DNA from: Bacillota bacterium
GTDB lineage: Bacteria; Bacillota; Clostridia; Oscillospirales; CAG-272
NCBI GenBank assembly: GCA_029219205.1
Contig: JAQXSY010000121.1
Coordinates: forward strand, 1 to 43,270
Reading direction: 5' to 3'
Length of the DNA stretch: 43,270 nucleotides
Shown here in pieces: positions 1-8,276 of the stretch. A program made the translations under genes and the position numbers. Numbering within the stretch: position 1 is the first letter of the stretch; each line of letters begins with the position of its first letter. Under the pieces are notes generated by a model. The model ran no database searches, had not been told where the DNA came from, and was given only the letters and a program-made list of their open reading frames with translations.

Positions 1-38
1 CTGAACTTCCAAAGCGGCTGCTTTTTTTGTTATATCAA

Positions 39-170
39 TCATATGAAGCATGCGTGAATAATCAGCTCCTCAACTTTTTGCATAACAGCATATACGTGAG
101 CCGGCTCGGTCAAAGCCAAGAGAATATAATAAACGGTTTCAGTCAGCGGAAGTCTTTTGTCCAAGTTCAT
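39..170 (-). pseudogene. Truncated/frameshifted PadR-family transcriptional regulator (N-terminal winged-helix remnant)
   Basis: Reverse-strand translation MNLDKRLPLTETVYYILLALTEPAHVYAVMQKVEELIIHACFI* matches the PadR N-terminal signature (LPLTETxYYILLAL.EP.HGY.xMQ.VEE), then hits a stop. Another frame continues open to the window edge (..DYSRMLHMIDITKKAAALEVQ). Confidence 0.6.
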
Positions 171-182
171 AAGTGTGCCTCT

Positions 183-234
183 TATATACGGTTTTGTATA
201 TATTTATGATATATAGCAAAACTGTATATGTCAA
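183..234 (-). promoter_or_regulatory. sigma-A-type promoter overlapped by two inverted operator-like copies (PadR fragment promoter)
   Basis: Minus strand: TTGACA (229-234), 17-nt spacer, TATCAT (206-211). Operator-like copies are TATATACGGTTTTGTATATAT (183-203) and CATATACAGTTTTGCTATAT (rc of 211-230). Confidence 0.55.
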
Positions 235-391
235 TACTGCTGTGGGGATTATTTTTGAGATAAATCTTAAAGGAAGCGGCTTTTCTGCCGTTAAAATTCG
301 TGATTTTTCATGTGAAAAAATACCTTTTAAATAGGCATTTGCGGCTTTTTAATTACATATTGACAAAAGCTTTAATTACAAGTACAATAAC

Positions 392-419
392 ATTACCGGC
401 GGTTATTACCGCCGGTAAT
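392..419. terminator. Stem-loop, possible bidirectional terminator
   Basis: Perfect inverted repeat attaccggcggt-tatt-accgccggtaat. Confidence 0.5.
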
Positions 420-723
420 TTATCCTTTGGCGCCGTGTGAAAAAGAATACTGCAAAAAAACAGGCCGTTGAGACGGCGGTTGTTATTTAAAAACAGCGGC
501 AATTAATGTTTAAACCGATATTGACGCAACAGAAAAAGCAATCGTCATGGCAAACGCGGTATTTTTTTTAATCCCAAACGGTCTTTATGAAGACTTCCAC
601 GATAAAGACAAGCGATGCGGTGCCGCGCGACGCCGATGTTTATATTATCGGTGATAAAATGTTATATAGCAAATGAAGCAATACCGTATGTTCAAGCAAT
701 TTATTAAAGGAGAGTGATACCGA

Positions 724-1212
724 TTGGAATTTGAACTGATTTCATTTACCTCCGGCCTGATACAAAAACAAGCGGTTGATGAAGTTGTAAAATGCAATGA
801 CTACACAGAACGGTTTGGACTTGTATTATCGCAGGAGCAGGCAAAAGCGCTTGTGGAAACTCGTTTTGTCTCGCTGCAAAATAACGGACGCATTGAATTC
901 GGAGGCGGTGTCATAGAAAAAATTATCAGGGCGTTTTGCGACTCGCCGTATATTTCAATGCAGAACTATGAGCAAACGATTCACGAGCTGATTGAAATGT
1001 TTTACTATTACAAAAACGAAACAATGGATTTGATTTCGGATGACGATTTGATAAAATTCATGAAATCGTCTTTTGACGGCGTTTGTCAAGGGTCTCTTGA
1101 GCTGTTGTCGGGACACGAATTGTATCGTTTGGCTGAAAATCTGCGCTATGGGCATCCCGGTGAATGCACAGAAGAAGGCTTTTTTGACGGTGAGGAAGAA
1201 AATGATGAATAA
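724..1212 (+). CDS. DUF6323-like protein of unknown function
   Basis: 162-aa ORF with TTG start and upstream AAAGGAGAG RBS. Family recognised by motifs FGGGVIEKIIRAFCDSPYIS and ELIEMFYYYKNETMDLISDDDLIKFMK. Confidence 0.75.
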   Translation: MEFELISFTSGLIQKQAVDEVVKCNDYTERFGLVLSQEQAKALVETRFVSLQNNGRIEFGGGVIEKIIRAFCDSPYISMQNYEQTIHELIEMFYYYKNETMDLISDDDLIKFMKSSFDGVCQGSLELLSGHELYRLAENLRYGHPGECTEEGFFDGEEENDE

Positions 1213-2566
1213 TGAACTTGAAAAAAAACATCTGATAGACAAAGCTCGATTAAGTGGCGACAATTATTTTCAGTCCCTGATTGAACAAGCCTGTGATAAA
1301 GGCATTTTAGGAAAAAGCGATATTGAACGCATACAGTATGAATGTCTTTCTCTCTTGGCGGAAAAGGTCGAACGCTATAATTCGGGCGACAGCAGCTCAA
1401 TTAGGGTTGAAAAAGCAAAAGAGATTCTGGACTCAATCTTTTTTACGATAAGTTTGTGTCTGAAAGCGTATCTGCAGCCGGAAGATGCGGCCGCTTGCTT
1501 GCTGCATAATCCGGTAAAAGAGCTGTATCGGGACGGGCGAAAAAAGCTTGACATAATGCTGGCAGCAACAAAAGCGGTTCATGCAAAACTGACGTCTCAG
1601 CTTATTAATACGCCGAATGTTTTTTACAGTTCGACGCTTAAGGACGGTATAAACGGTTTTTTCAAACTGTATCATCCGGATTTTTTTGCGCATGAAACTC
1701 ATATAACGGCGGATTATCCTCTGTTCAATACAATTCCGAAACTAAACGGAATTGAATTTATCAGAGCGTATGTCGGAGCGGCGTATTATGAAAATCAGTT
1801 TTTGAAAAACTTTTCCGCCGATAATATACATCATCTGCTTTGCGGATGCGATGAAAATTATCAGGAACTGCTTATTAACTTATACGAACCGATTTTGACG
1901 GCGTCGCTTGGCTGCGTAACAGCCGGAATCGACCCGTATCGTCTTGACATTACGCTGCAGGGGATTGATTTAATTGAAGATAAATTCGGGCAAAAATCAA
2001 AAGCGGAAATTTCGGAGATTGTTTCAAACGCTGCCGTGATTTTGTGTGAAAAGCTGAAATGCTCCGAGGGGCTGTCCCGTTATATTCAAAACAGCCTGGA
2101 GAAAATTGTCGATATAATCAGCCGCGGCGTATCCGAAAATTCGCTGAATCGAATATTTGTGCTTCCGGCTTATCCGGAGGATAAGCCCAAAATCATTTTC
2201 TCGTACGGCACAAAAATGGACGATGAGCTGTACCGAAATGTGATAAATGAAATTTCGGAGTGTGGTTCTCTGCGTGATAAGATTTTAATTATCAAAGAAT
2301 ACATCCATTCTCTTGCCGATTTGGAAGATGTGCTGTTAGACACGGAAATGAATTCTCCTGAAATTCAGGCGGTTTTGGAAGAGTTGAGCTTGTACGAAAT
2401 TGCGGCGCTTTCAAAAAAGTACTTTCTGTTTTTTGATGCCGACACAACGAATTATCGGGAGAGGGAGATGCTGCTTCGTGAAAGTCTGAAAATTTTTGTT
2501 TCCGCGCTGCCCCCGGAAAAGCAGGAAATGTTAAAAAAGGCAGTATCTGTCCTAAAGGAGGAATAA
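1202..2566 (+). CDS. DUF6179-like protein of unknown function
   Basis: Start re-assigned to ATG at 1202 (MMNNELEKKHLIDKARL), overlapping the stop of the upstream ORF. The listed ORF start at 1073 lies inside the upstream gene. Confidence 0.7.
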   Translation: MMNNELEKKHLIDKARLSGDNYFQSLIEQACDKGILGKSDIERIQYECLSLLAEKVERYNSGDSSSIRVEKAKEILDSIFFTISLCLKAYLQPEDAAACLLHNPVKELYRDGRKKLDIMLAATKAVHAKLTSQLINTPNVFYSSTLKDGINGFFKLYHPDFFAHETHITADYPLFNTIPKLNGIEFIRAYVGAAYYENQFLKNFSADNIHHLLCGCDENYQELLINLYEPILTASLGCVTAGIDPYRLDITLQGIDLIEDKFGQKSKAEISEIVSNAAVILCEKLKCSEGLSRYIQNSLEKIVDIISRGVSENSLNRIFVLPAYPEDKPKIIFSYGTKMDDELYRNVINEISECGSLRDKILIIKEYIHSLADLEDVLLDTEMNSPEIQAVLEELSLYEIAALSKKYFLFFDADTTNYREREMLLRESLKIFVSALPPEKQEMLKKAVSVLKEE

Positions 2567-2742
2567 AAAGAAATTTTAACGAGAATTATTTTGTTTTATA
2601 TCGGAAAAGAATGATTTTTTCGGAAAAGATTGATTTTTTTCGAAAAAAACAGCGCATAAAAAACAGCGAATAAAGGAATGAAGTTCCTTTGGGAATATTT
2701 TTTTCTTTAGCTTTCGTTTCGGCCCAATTTGTTAAAAAAATA

Positions 2743-2771
2743 TTGACACAGACATTGAAAAATGTTATAAT
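2743..2771 (+). promoter_or_regulatory. Consensus sigma-A promoter of the opp operon
   Basis: TTGACA, 17-nt spacer, TATAAT. About 140-nt leader to the SBP ATG at 2914. Confidence 0.85.
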
Positions 2772-2913
2772 AAATTATCTTTATATAACTGTATTTCCGA
2801 CATATTATTTTTTGCGTACGCTTCAGTCTCTTGAGGTTGATGGTTGGCGCTGCGCAAAACTTATAATTGTGTCGGCAACACGGTTAAAATGAAATATTAT
2901 AAGGAGAAAAACG

Positions 2914-5466
2914 ATGAAGAAGTATCTTTCTTACATTCTTGCACTTGTGCTTGTAGTTGCCATGGTTCTTCCGCTTGCATCCTGCAACACAACAAAGACT
3001 GGCGATGATACCACGCCTGCGAATACAACAGCAGATCCTGGTACAGACCCCGGCGACGTTACGACAGGACCCGCGCCTTTCATTCCTGAAGGCAAGACTC
3101 CCGTTGTGTTCAGCGGAAACTATACTTACCGCGATTCTGTTTCTACACTTTCGTCAAACTGGAATCCCCACACATATCAAACTAATGATGAGTCTTACCC
3201 GATAGATTTCATAGCTGTAGGTCTTTACAGCATTTACTTCAACGACGCACTTCGTCCCGTTGAAGGAAAAGAAGCATACAACGGATATATTTTTGTTCCG
3301 GAAATGGCTGAGTCTATGCCTGTTGACGTAACAGAGCAGATCAAGGCTATGGAAGGTAACCCCTACAAAATTCCTGAAAGCGCAACCAAGGGCTACGCTT
3401 ATACCATCGACCTCAATAAGAATGCAGTATGGCAGGACGGCACACCGATCAACGCCGACACATACGTTTACTCGATGAAGCAGCTTCTTGATCCTGCGAT
3501 GAAGAACTACCGTGCAACCGATTACTTTGCAAACAACCTTTCAATCGCGTTTGCAGAGAATTACTACTATCAGGGCAGCACGTCATATTCTATCCAGAAC
3601 ATGACCGCTCAGCAGCTTCTTGATTCCGGTCTCACCATTGATCAGATCTATATAAACATCAAAGATTTCTGGAATATGACAACCGCCGACGGCAAGGATT
3701 ATGTCTGCGCTGCCGATGAGACGCTCCACAGAGACCCCGGCGTTGCAGAGGATGATCCTGAAGCATACATTTCCGGTAAGTACCTCTGGGATAACTATAT
3801 CGGACCGGGTGCATCCTATCACGGTTATGGCGCCGACTATCTTGCAACCGCAAAAGAGTATGCTGCCGACTTCAGCTTTGATAATGTCGGAATCTTCAAG
3901 AGCGGCGATTACCAGATAACAATAGTATTCTCCAAATCTCTTGCAGGTTTCAACCTTCTTTACAACCTTTCCGGCAACTGGATCGTTTATCAGCCTTATT
4001 ATGATGCTTGCAAGTCTCAGGTTGAAGGCACCGACGCATGGACAACAACCTACAATACAAGCGTTGAAACAACAATGAGCTACGGTCCTTACAAGCTTAC
4101 CCAGTTCCAGAGCGACAAATCGATGCGCTTTGAAAAGAACGAAACCTGGTACGGATATTCTGACGGCGTTCATTATTATCAGGATCCCGAAGACGGCGAA
4201 ATCTATCCGATGTACCAGACCACTGCTATTGACACTCAGGTTGTCAGCGAGGCTTCGACAAGAAAGCTTATGTTCCTTAAGGGACAGCTTATGACCTATG
4301 GTCTCCAGTCCGAGGACTTTGCTGAATACAGAACCAGCGAACGTTGCTATCAGACTCCTTCCGAAACATTGTTCTTCTTCCTCTTCAACGGCTATATGGA
4401 TGCTATAAAGCAGAGAGAGAACAACGAAGGCTTTGATACTTCAAAGTATGACCTCGAAACCATGACGCTCATCTCCTTCCGTAAGGCTATGGCTCTTACA
4501 TACGACAAGAGCGCTCTTTGCGAGGCTGTTTCTCCCGCACGTGCCGCAGGCTTCGGCCTTATAGGCAATATGTACATTTACGACCCCGACAACTGCCTCA
4601 AGTACCGCGATTCCGAGCAGGCAAAGAAAGTACTCTGCGATTTCTACAGCGTTGACGTAAGCAAGTACGCTTCTCTTGACGAGGCTGTTGATTCCATAAC
4701 CGGTTACGACCCCGAAGGCGCAAAACTTTTCTTTACCCAGGCCTTCAATGAAGCAATTGAAAAAGGCTATATCACCGACGCTGATAACGACGGAAAGTCT
4801 GACCAGACAGTCAGAATCGAATATTCCGCTGCCAGCGTAAGCGATTTCATAACAAAGACGATCGATTACCTTAACTCAAAGCTTTCCGAAGTTCTTGTCG
4901 GAACTCCTTTTGAAGGTAAGATCGAATTCTACGTATCTGCTCCTTACGGCAACAACTGGTCCGAAAAACTCAGAGACGGTCTTTCCGACACTTCTCTTTG
5001 CGGTTGGTCCGGTTCAAGACTTGATCCGTTCAGCATCATGGACTGCTACACAAACAAAGAGCGTCAGTACGATGCTAACTGGTTCAACGCAGATGCAACG
5101 AACATGACTCTCACAATTAACGGCGAAGAGCTCACCATGTCTCTTACCAACTGGAATCTTGCTCTTAACGGTGAAACAATCACTGTTGACGGCAAGGATT
5201 ACAACTTCGGCGACGGAATGGCTGATGTTTCTGTAAGACTTGATATTCTTGCAGGACTTGAAGGCGCAATCCTTCAGACCTACAACTACATCCCGATGAT
5301 TCAGGATGCAGGTATGTCTCTCCTCTCCTACCAGGTATACTATGTTGTTGATGATTACAACCCGATTCTCGGTCGCGGCGGTATCACATACCTCAAGTAT
5401 AACTACACGGATGAGGAATGGAGCGCTTACGTCGCTTCTCAGCCCGATTCCACCCTTAAGTATTGA
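2914..5466 (+). CDS. Oligopeptide ABC transporter substrate-binding lipoprotein (SBP family 5, enlarged)
   Basis: Lipoprotein signal ...LPLASC; low-complexity Thr/Asp/Pro linker; SBP_bac_5-like body (AYTIDLNKNAVWQDGTPINADTYVYSMKQLLDP). 850 aa. Confidence 0.9.
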   Translation: MKKYLSYILALVLVVAMVLPLASCNTTKTGDDTTPANTTADPGTDPGDVTTGPAPFIPEGKTPVVFSGNYTYRDSVSTLSSNWNPHTYQTNDESYPIDFIAVGLYSIYFNDALRPVEGKEAYNGYIFVPEMAESMPVDVTEQIKAMEGNPYKIPESATKGYAYTIDLNKNAVWQDGTPINADTYVYSMKQLLDPAMKNYRATDYFANNLSIAFAENYYYQGSTSYSIQNMTAQQLLDSGLTIDQIYINIKDFWNMTTADGKDYVCAADETLHRDPGVAEDDPEAYISGKYLWDNYIGPGASYHGYGADYLATAKEYAADFSFDNVGIFKSGDYQITIVFSKSLAGFNLLYNLSGNWIVYQPYYDACKSQVEGTDAWTTTYNTSVETTMSYGPYKLTQFQSDKSMRFEKNETWYGYSDGVHYYQDPEDGEIYPMYQTTAIDTQVVSEASTRKLMFLKGQLMTYGLQSEDFAEYRTSERCYQTPSETLFFFLFNGYMDAIKQRENNEGFDTSKYDLETMTLISFRKAMALTYDKSALCEAVSPARAAGFGLIGNMYIYDPDNCLKYRDSEQAKKVLCDFYSVDVSKYASLDEAVDSITGYDPEGAKLFFTQAFNEAIEKGYITDADNDGKSDQTVRIEYSAASVSDFITKTIDYLNSKLSEVLVGTPFEGKIEFYVSAPYGNNWSEKLRDGLSDTSLCGWSGSRLDPFSIMDCYTNKERQYDANWFNADATNMTLTINGEELTMSLTNWNLALNGETITVDGKDYNFGDGMADVSVRLDILAGLEGAILQTYNYIPMIQDAGMSLLSYQVYYVVDDYNPILGRGGITYLKYNYTDEEWSAYVASQPDSTLKY

Positions 5467-5485
5467 TTTAAGGATCGATAAAAAC

Positions 5486-5523
5486 CCGAATATGGGCGTG
5501 GCGAATGCCGCGCCCATATTCGG
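5486..5523 (+). terminator. Intercistronic stem-loop between SBP and permease
   Basis: ccgaatatgggcg ... cgcccatattcgg, followed by aaaactttt. Confidence 0.7.
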
Positions 5524-5720
5524 AAAACTTTTCCGAGATAAATTCCCAAAGTAAATTCCACAGTGGTTTTGCGGCGGAATTTAGTCTGGGTATTTACAGA
5601 GAGAACTTCCGATGCACTTTTTGATGCCTCGGAATTTCTTGCTATTTGTCGGAAATATTAATTATTTAAAGCGGGAATGCGTTACCATAATGAACGCCGT
5701 CCCAGCTGGAGGAACAACAT

Positions 5721-6674
5721 ATGCTAAAATATACGTTGCAGAGAGTAGCGCTCATGTTGATGATATTGCTGATAATATCTTTCATGTGCTTTGTTCTTGT
5801 AAGGATGCTGCCGTTGCCGGAGCTGCCCATAGGAGATCCTCACACAGCGGTTATAGAGGCTCAGAGGGAAGCGTTTGGATATAATAAGCCGTATCTTGTC
5901 CAATTTGCGATTTTTTTAAAGAATGTTTTTACAAAGTTCGACTGGGGTATAAGCGACAAGCTTTATTTCGGTCAGAAAGTTATTGACATATTCTATTCCA
6001 AGCTGCCGGCTACAATGCTTGTAAATTTTTATTCGATAATACTCAGCATCCCGATCGGTATTATACTCGGTATCTGGGCGGCGCTTAAAAAGAATACGTG
6101 GATTGACCATACTATATCGACTCTGACAATGGTTGTTATTTCTGTTCCGTCTTTTGTCTATGCGTTTTTAATTCAGTATTTTTTGTCATTTAAACTGAAT
6201 TTGTTCCCGTTTTTAATGAAGGGCGGATACGATTATTTTTCGTGGAGTATGTTTGTCAGTATGATACCGGCGGTGCTGTCGCTGTCATTCGGAGTTATCG
6301 CTTCCTTTACCCGCGTAACAAGAGCGGAGCTTACTGAGGTTCTGACAAGCGAATTTATGATGCTTGCAAGAACAAAAGGACTCACAAAGCGTCAGGCAAC
6401 CGTTCGCCACGCAATGAAAAACTGCATGGTAGTTGTTCTTCCTGCAATATTCGGAGAATTTATCGGAATAATGTCCGGTTCTCTTATAATCGAGGGTATC
6501 TTCTCGGTTCCCGGCGTCGGCAGACTTTATCTGAACTCAATAAACGCGCCGGACTATAATATGTTCCTTCTTCTGACGGTTTTCTATACGGTCGTAGGGC
6601 TTCTTGCAAGTATTGTTGTCGACATTAGCTACGGCTTTATTGATCCGCGTATCAGAATGGGATCAAGAAAGTAA
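5721..6674 (+). CDS. oppB: Oligopeptide ABC transporter permease, OppB/DppB-like
   Basis: RBS ggagg; MLKYTLQRVALMLMILLIISFMCFVL; EAA-loop region (ARTKGLTKRQATVRHAMKNCM). Confidence 0.9.
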   Translation: MLKYTLQRVALMLMILLIISFMCFVLVRMLPLPELPIGDPHTAVIEAQREAFGYNKPYLVQFAIFLKNVFTKFDWGISDKLYFGQKVIDIFYSKLPATMLVNFYSIILSIPIGIILGIWAALKKNTWIDHTISTLTMVVISVPSFVYAFLIQYFLSFKLNLFPFLMKGGYDYFSWSMFVSMIPAVLSLSFGVIASFTRVTRAELTEVLTSEFMMLARTKGLTKRQATVRHAMKNCMVVVLPAIFGEFIGIMSGSLIIEGIFSVPGVGRLYLNSINAPDYNMFLLLTVFYTVVGLLASIVVDISYGFIDPRIRMGSRK

Positions 6675-6698
6675 TTTTTACCGAAAGGATGTAAAGAA

Positions 6699-8276
6699 AT
6701 GGATAATACATACGAACATATCCCGAAGGAAAAATTTGCTTTTGCCCAGCTTGATGCAAATATTCACGACAAAAAGCTCGAAACAAAGTCGCGCGGATAT
6801 TTTGCTGACGCCATGATCCGGTTCAAGAAGAACAAATCGTCAGTCGTTGCGGCGTGGATAATCGGTTTTCTTGTACTCTTTACGATCGTTGCGCCGATTA
6901 TATCTCCGTATTCAATAAACGAAAAAAACAATACATACGTAAACTTTCCGCCGTTCATAAAAGGAATTTCCGACTTAAATATCGGAATTCTTGACGGCTC
7001 GACAACGCTTGACGGCCAGAGCGAAACCCAGCTCGCACAGCTTCATGCCATCGGAAAGGAAACCGGAATGGATCCGGTAATCGGCATTGTCGGTACTCAT
7101 TCAACGATTGTCAAGATCAGAGGAAAGGATACCGTTGTAAACACATATAAAGTAAAGATAAATTCTTATTATAAAGTCGGAGTTCTGACCCGCAACGTTT
7201 CCTTTGAGGAATTTGCAAAGATACAGGAGTTTCAGAACGAAAGCGGACTTCAGGTTTTGTATCCTTACGTTGAAAACAAAGATATTTATGTAAATATGAG
7301 CGAGGAAGATGCAAGAAACGTTCCCGCCAATTCAAACATTTGGTATCAGTGCAAGGATGCAAAGGGGACGCCGATTCTTGACGCGGACGGCAATCTCATA
7401 CCCGCATATATGACAACCGCGGACAAAGCCGGAGCGGAATACAACAGTCTGCGCATTCCAGGTGACGACGGAAGCTATGTTTACAGCATTGCAAAATCCG
7501 GCTCTGTCAACATACGCGTCTGCTACTTTAATTACTACCAGTACCTCCAGTGGAAAAACGGCGGAGAATATCACGAGCCGATGTACATTTTCGGAACAAA
7601 CAGCATGGGTCAGGACCTTTTCTGCGCAATCGGTATAGGCGCGCGTTTTTCACTTGTCTTCTCAGTGCTCGTTTCTGCGATAAATCTGACAATAGGCGCA
7701 ATTTACGGAGCAATTCAGGGATATTACGGCGGTTATATCGACCTTATCCTTGACAGAATTACCGACATTCTGGCGCGCGTTCCGTTCATTGTTGTTACAA
7801 CGCTGTTCCAGCTTCATTTGGCGCAGAAGGTCGGAACTGTGCCGTCGTTCCTGTTTGCATTCGTGCTGACAGGGTGGATAGGCATGTCGGCGCTGACAAG
7901 AAAGCAGTTTTACCGTTTCAAGAGCCAGGAATTTGTTTATGCGGCAAAGACTCTCGGCGCCTCTGATGCAAGACTTATGTTTAAGCATATTTTCCCGAAC
8001 TCGCTCGGTACGATTATAACAAGCTGCGCGCTTGTCATACCCAGCGTAATCAGCTCCGAGACCTCTCTCACATATCTCGGAATAATCAATCTTTCCGAGA
8101 TGTTCGGAACGAGCATAGGCGTTCTTATGCAGCAGGGACAGCTCGCAATGACGACCTCGCCGCACGCGATGTTTTTCCCCGCAGCCTTCGTTTCGCTGCT
8201 GCTGATTTCGTTTAACCTTTTCGGAAACGGTTTGCGCGACGCGTTTAATCCTTCAACGAGAGGAGTAGATGACTGA
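6699..8276 (+). CDS. oppC: Oligopeptide ABC transporter permease, OppC-like, with ~200-aa extracytoplasmic insertion
   Basis: N-terminal TM1 (SSVVAAWIIGFLVLFTIVAPIISPYS), then a long insert, then canonical FGTNSMGQDLF and EAA loop (AKTLGASDARLMFKHIFPNSLG). Confidence 0.88.
   Translation: MDNTYEHIPKEKFAFAQLDANIHDKKLETKSRGYFADAMIRFKKNKSSVVAAWIIGFLVLFTIVAPIISPYSINEKNNTYVNFPPFIKGISDLNIGILDGSTTLDGQSETQLAQLHAIGKETGMDPVIGIVGTHSTIVKIRGKDTVVNTYKVKINSYYKVGVLTRNVSFEEFAKIQEFQNESGLQVLYPYVENKDIYVNMSEEDARNVPANSNIWYQCKDAKGTPILDADGNLIPAYMTTADKAGAEYNSLRIPGDDGSYVYSIAKSGSVNIRVCYFNYYQYLQWKNGGEYHEPMYIFGTNSMGQDLFCAIGIGARFSLVFSVLVSAINLTIGAIYGAIQGYYGGYIDLILDRITDILARVPFIVVTTLFQLHLAQKVGTVPSFLFAFVLTGWIGMSALTRKQFYRFKSQEFVYAAKTLGASDARLMFKHIFPNSLGTIITSCALVIPSVISSETSLTYLGIINLSEMFGTSIGVLMQQGQLAMTTSPHAMFFPAAFVSLLLISFNLFGNGLRDAFNPSTRGVDD

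Noticed and set aside
27-209. 60-aa plus-strand ORF at the left edge
   Set aside because: The opposite strand encodes the PadR N-terminus and the plus-strand ORF has no recognisable family features.
2600-2680. A/T-rich imperfect direct repeats (aaaaaacagcgcat aaaaaacagcgaat; gattttttcggaaaa gattttttt)
   Set aside because: Low-complexity intergenic sequence with too few copies and too much variation for a CRISPR or functional repeat array.
2689-2892. 67-aa ORF upstream of the SBP gene
   Set aside because: It spans the opp promoter and leader; no RBS or conserved motif.
3583-4173. 196-aa antisense ORF inside the SBP gene (and other long antisense ORFs, e.g. 5014-5517, 7662-8165, 12571-13266, 16204-16869, 41315-42109)
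   Set aside because: They lie opposite strongly supported genes, lack recognisable domains and good ribosome-binding sites, and read as codon-bias shadows.
5612-5884. 90-aa ORF overlapping the oppB start
   Set aside because: Out of frame with oppB, which has a good ggagg RBS and clear permease sequence from 5721.
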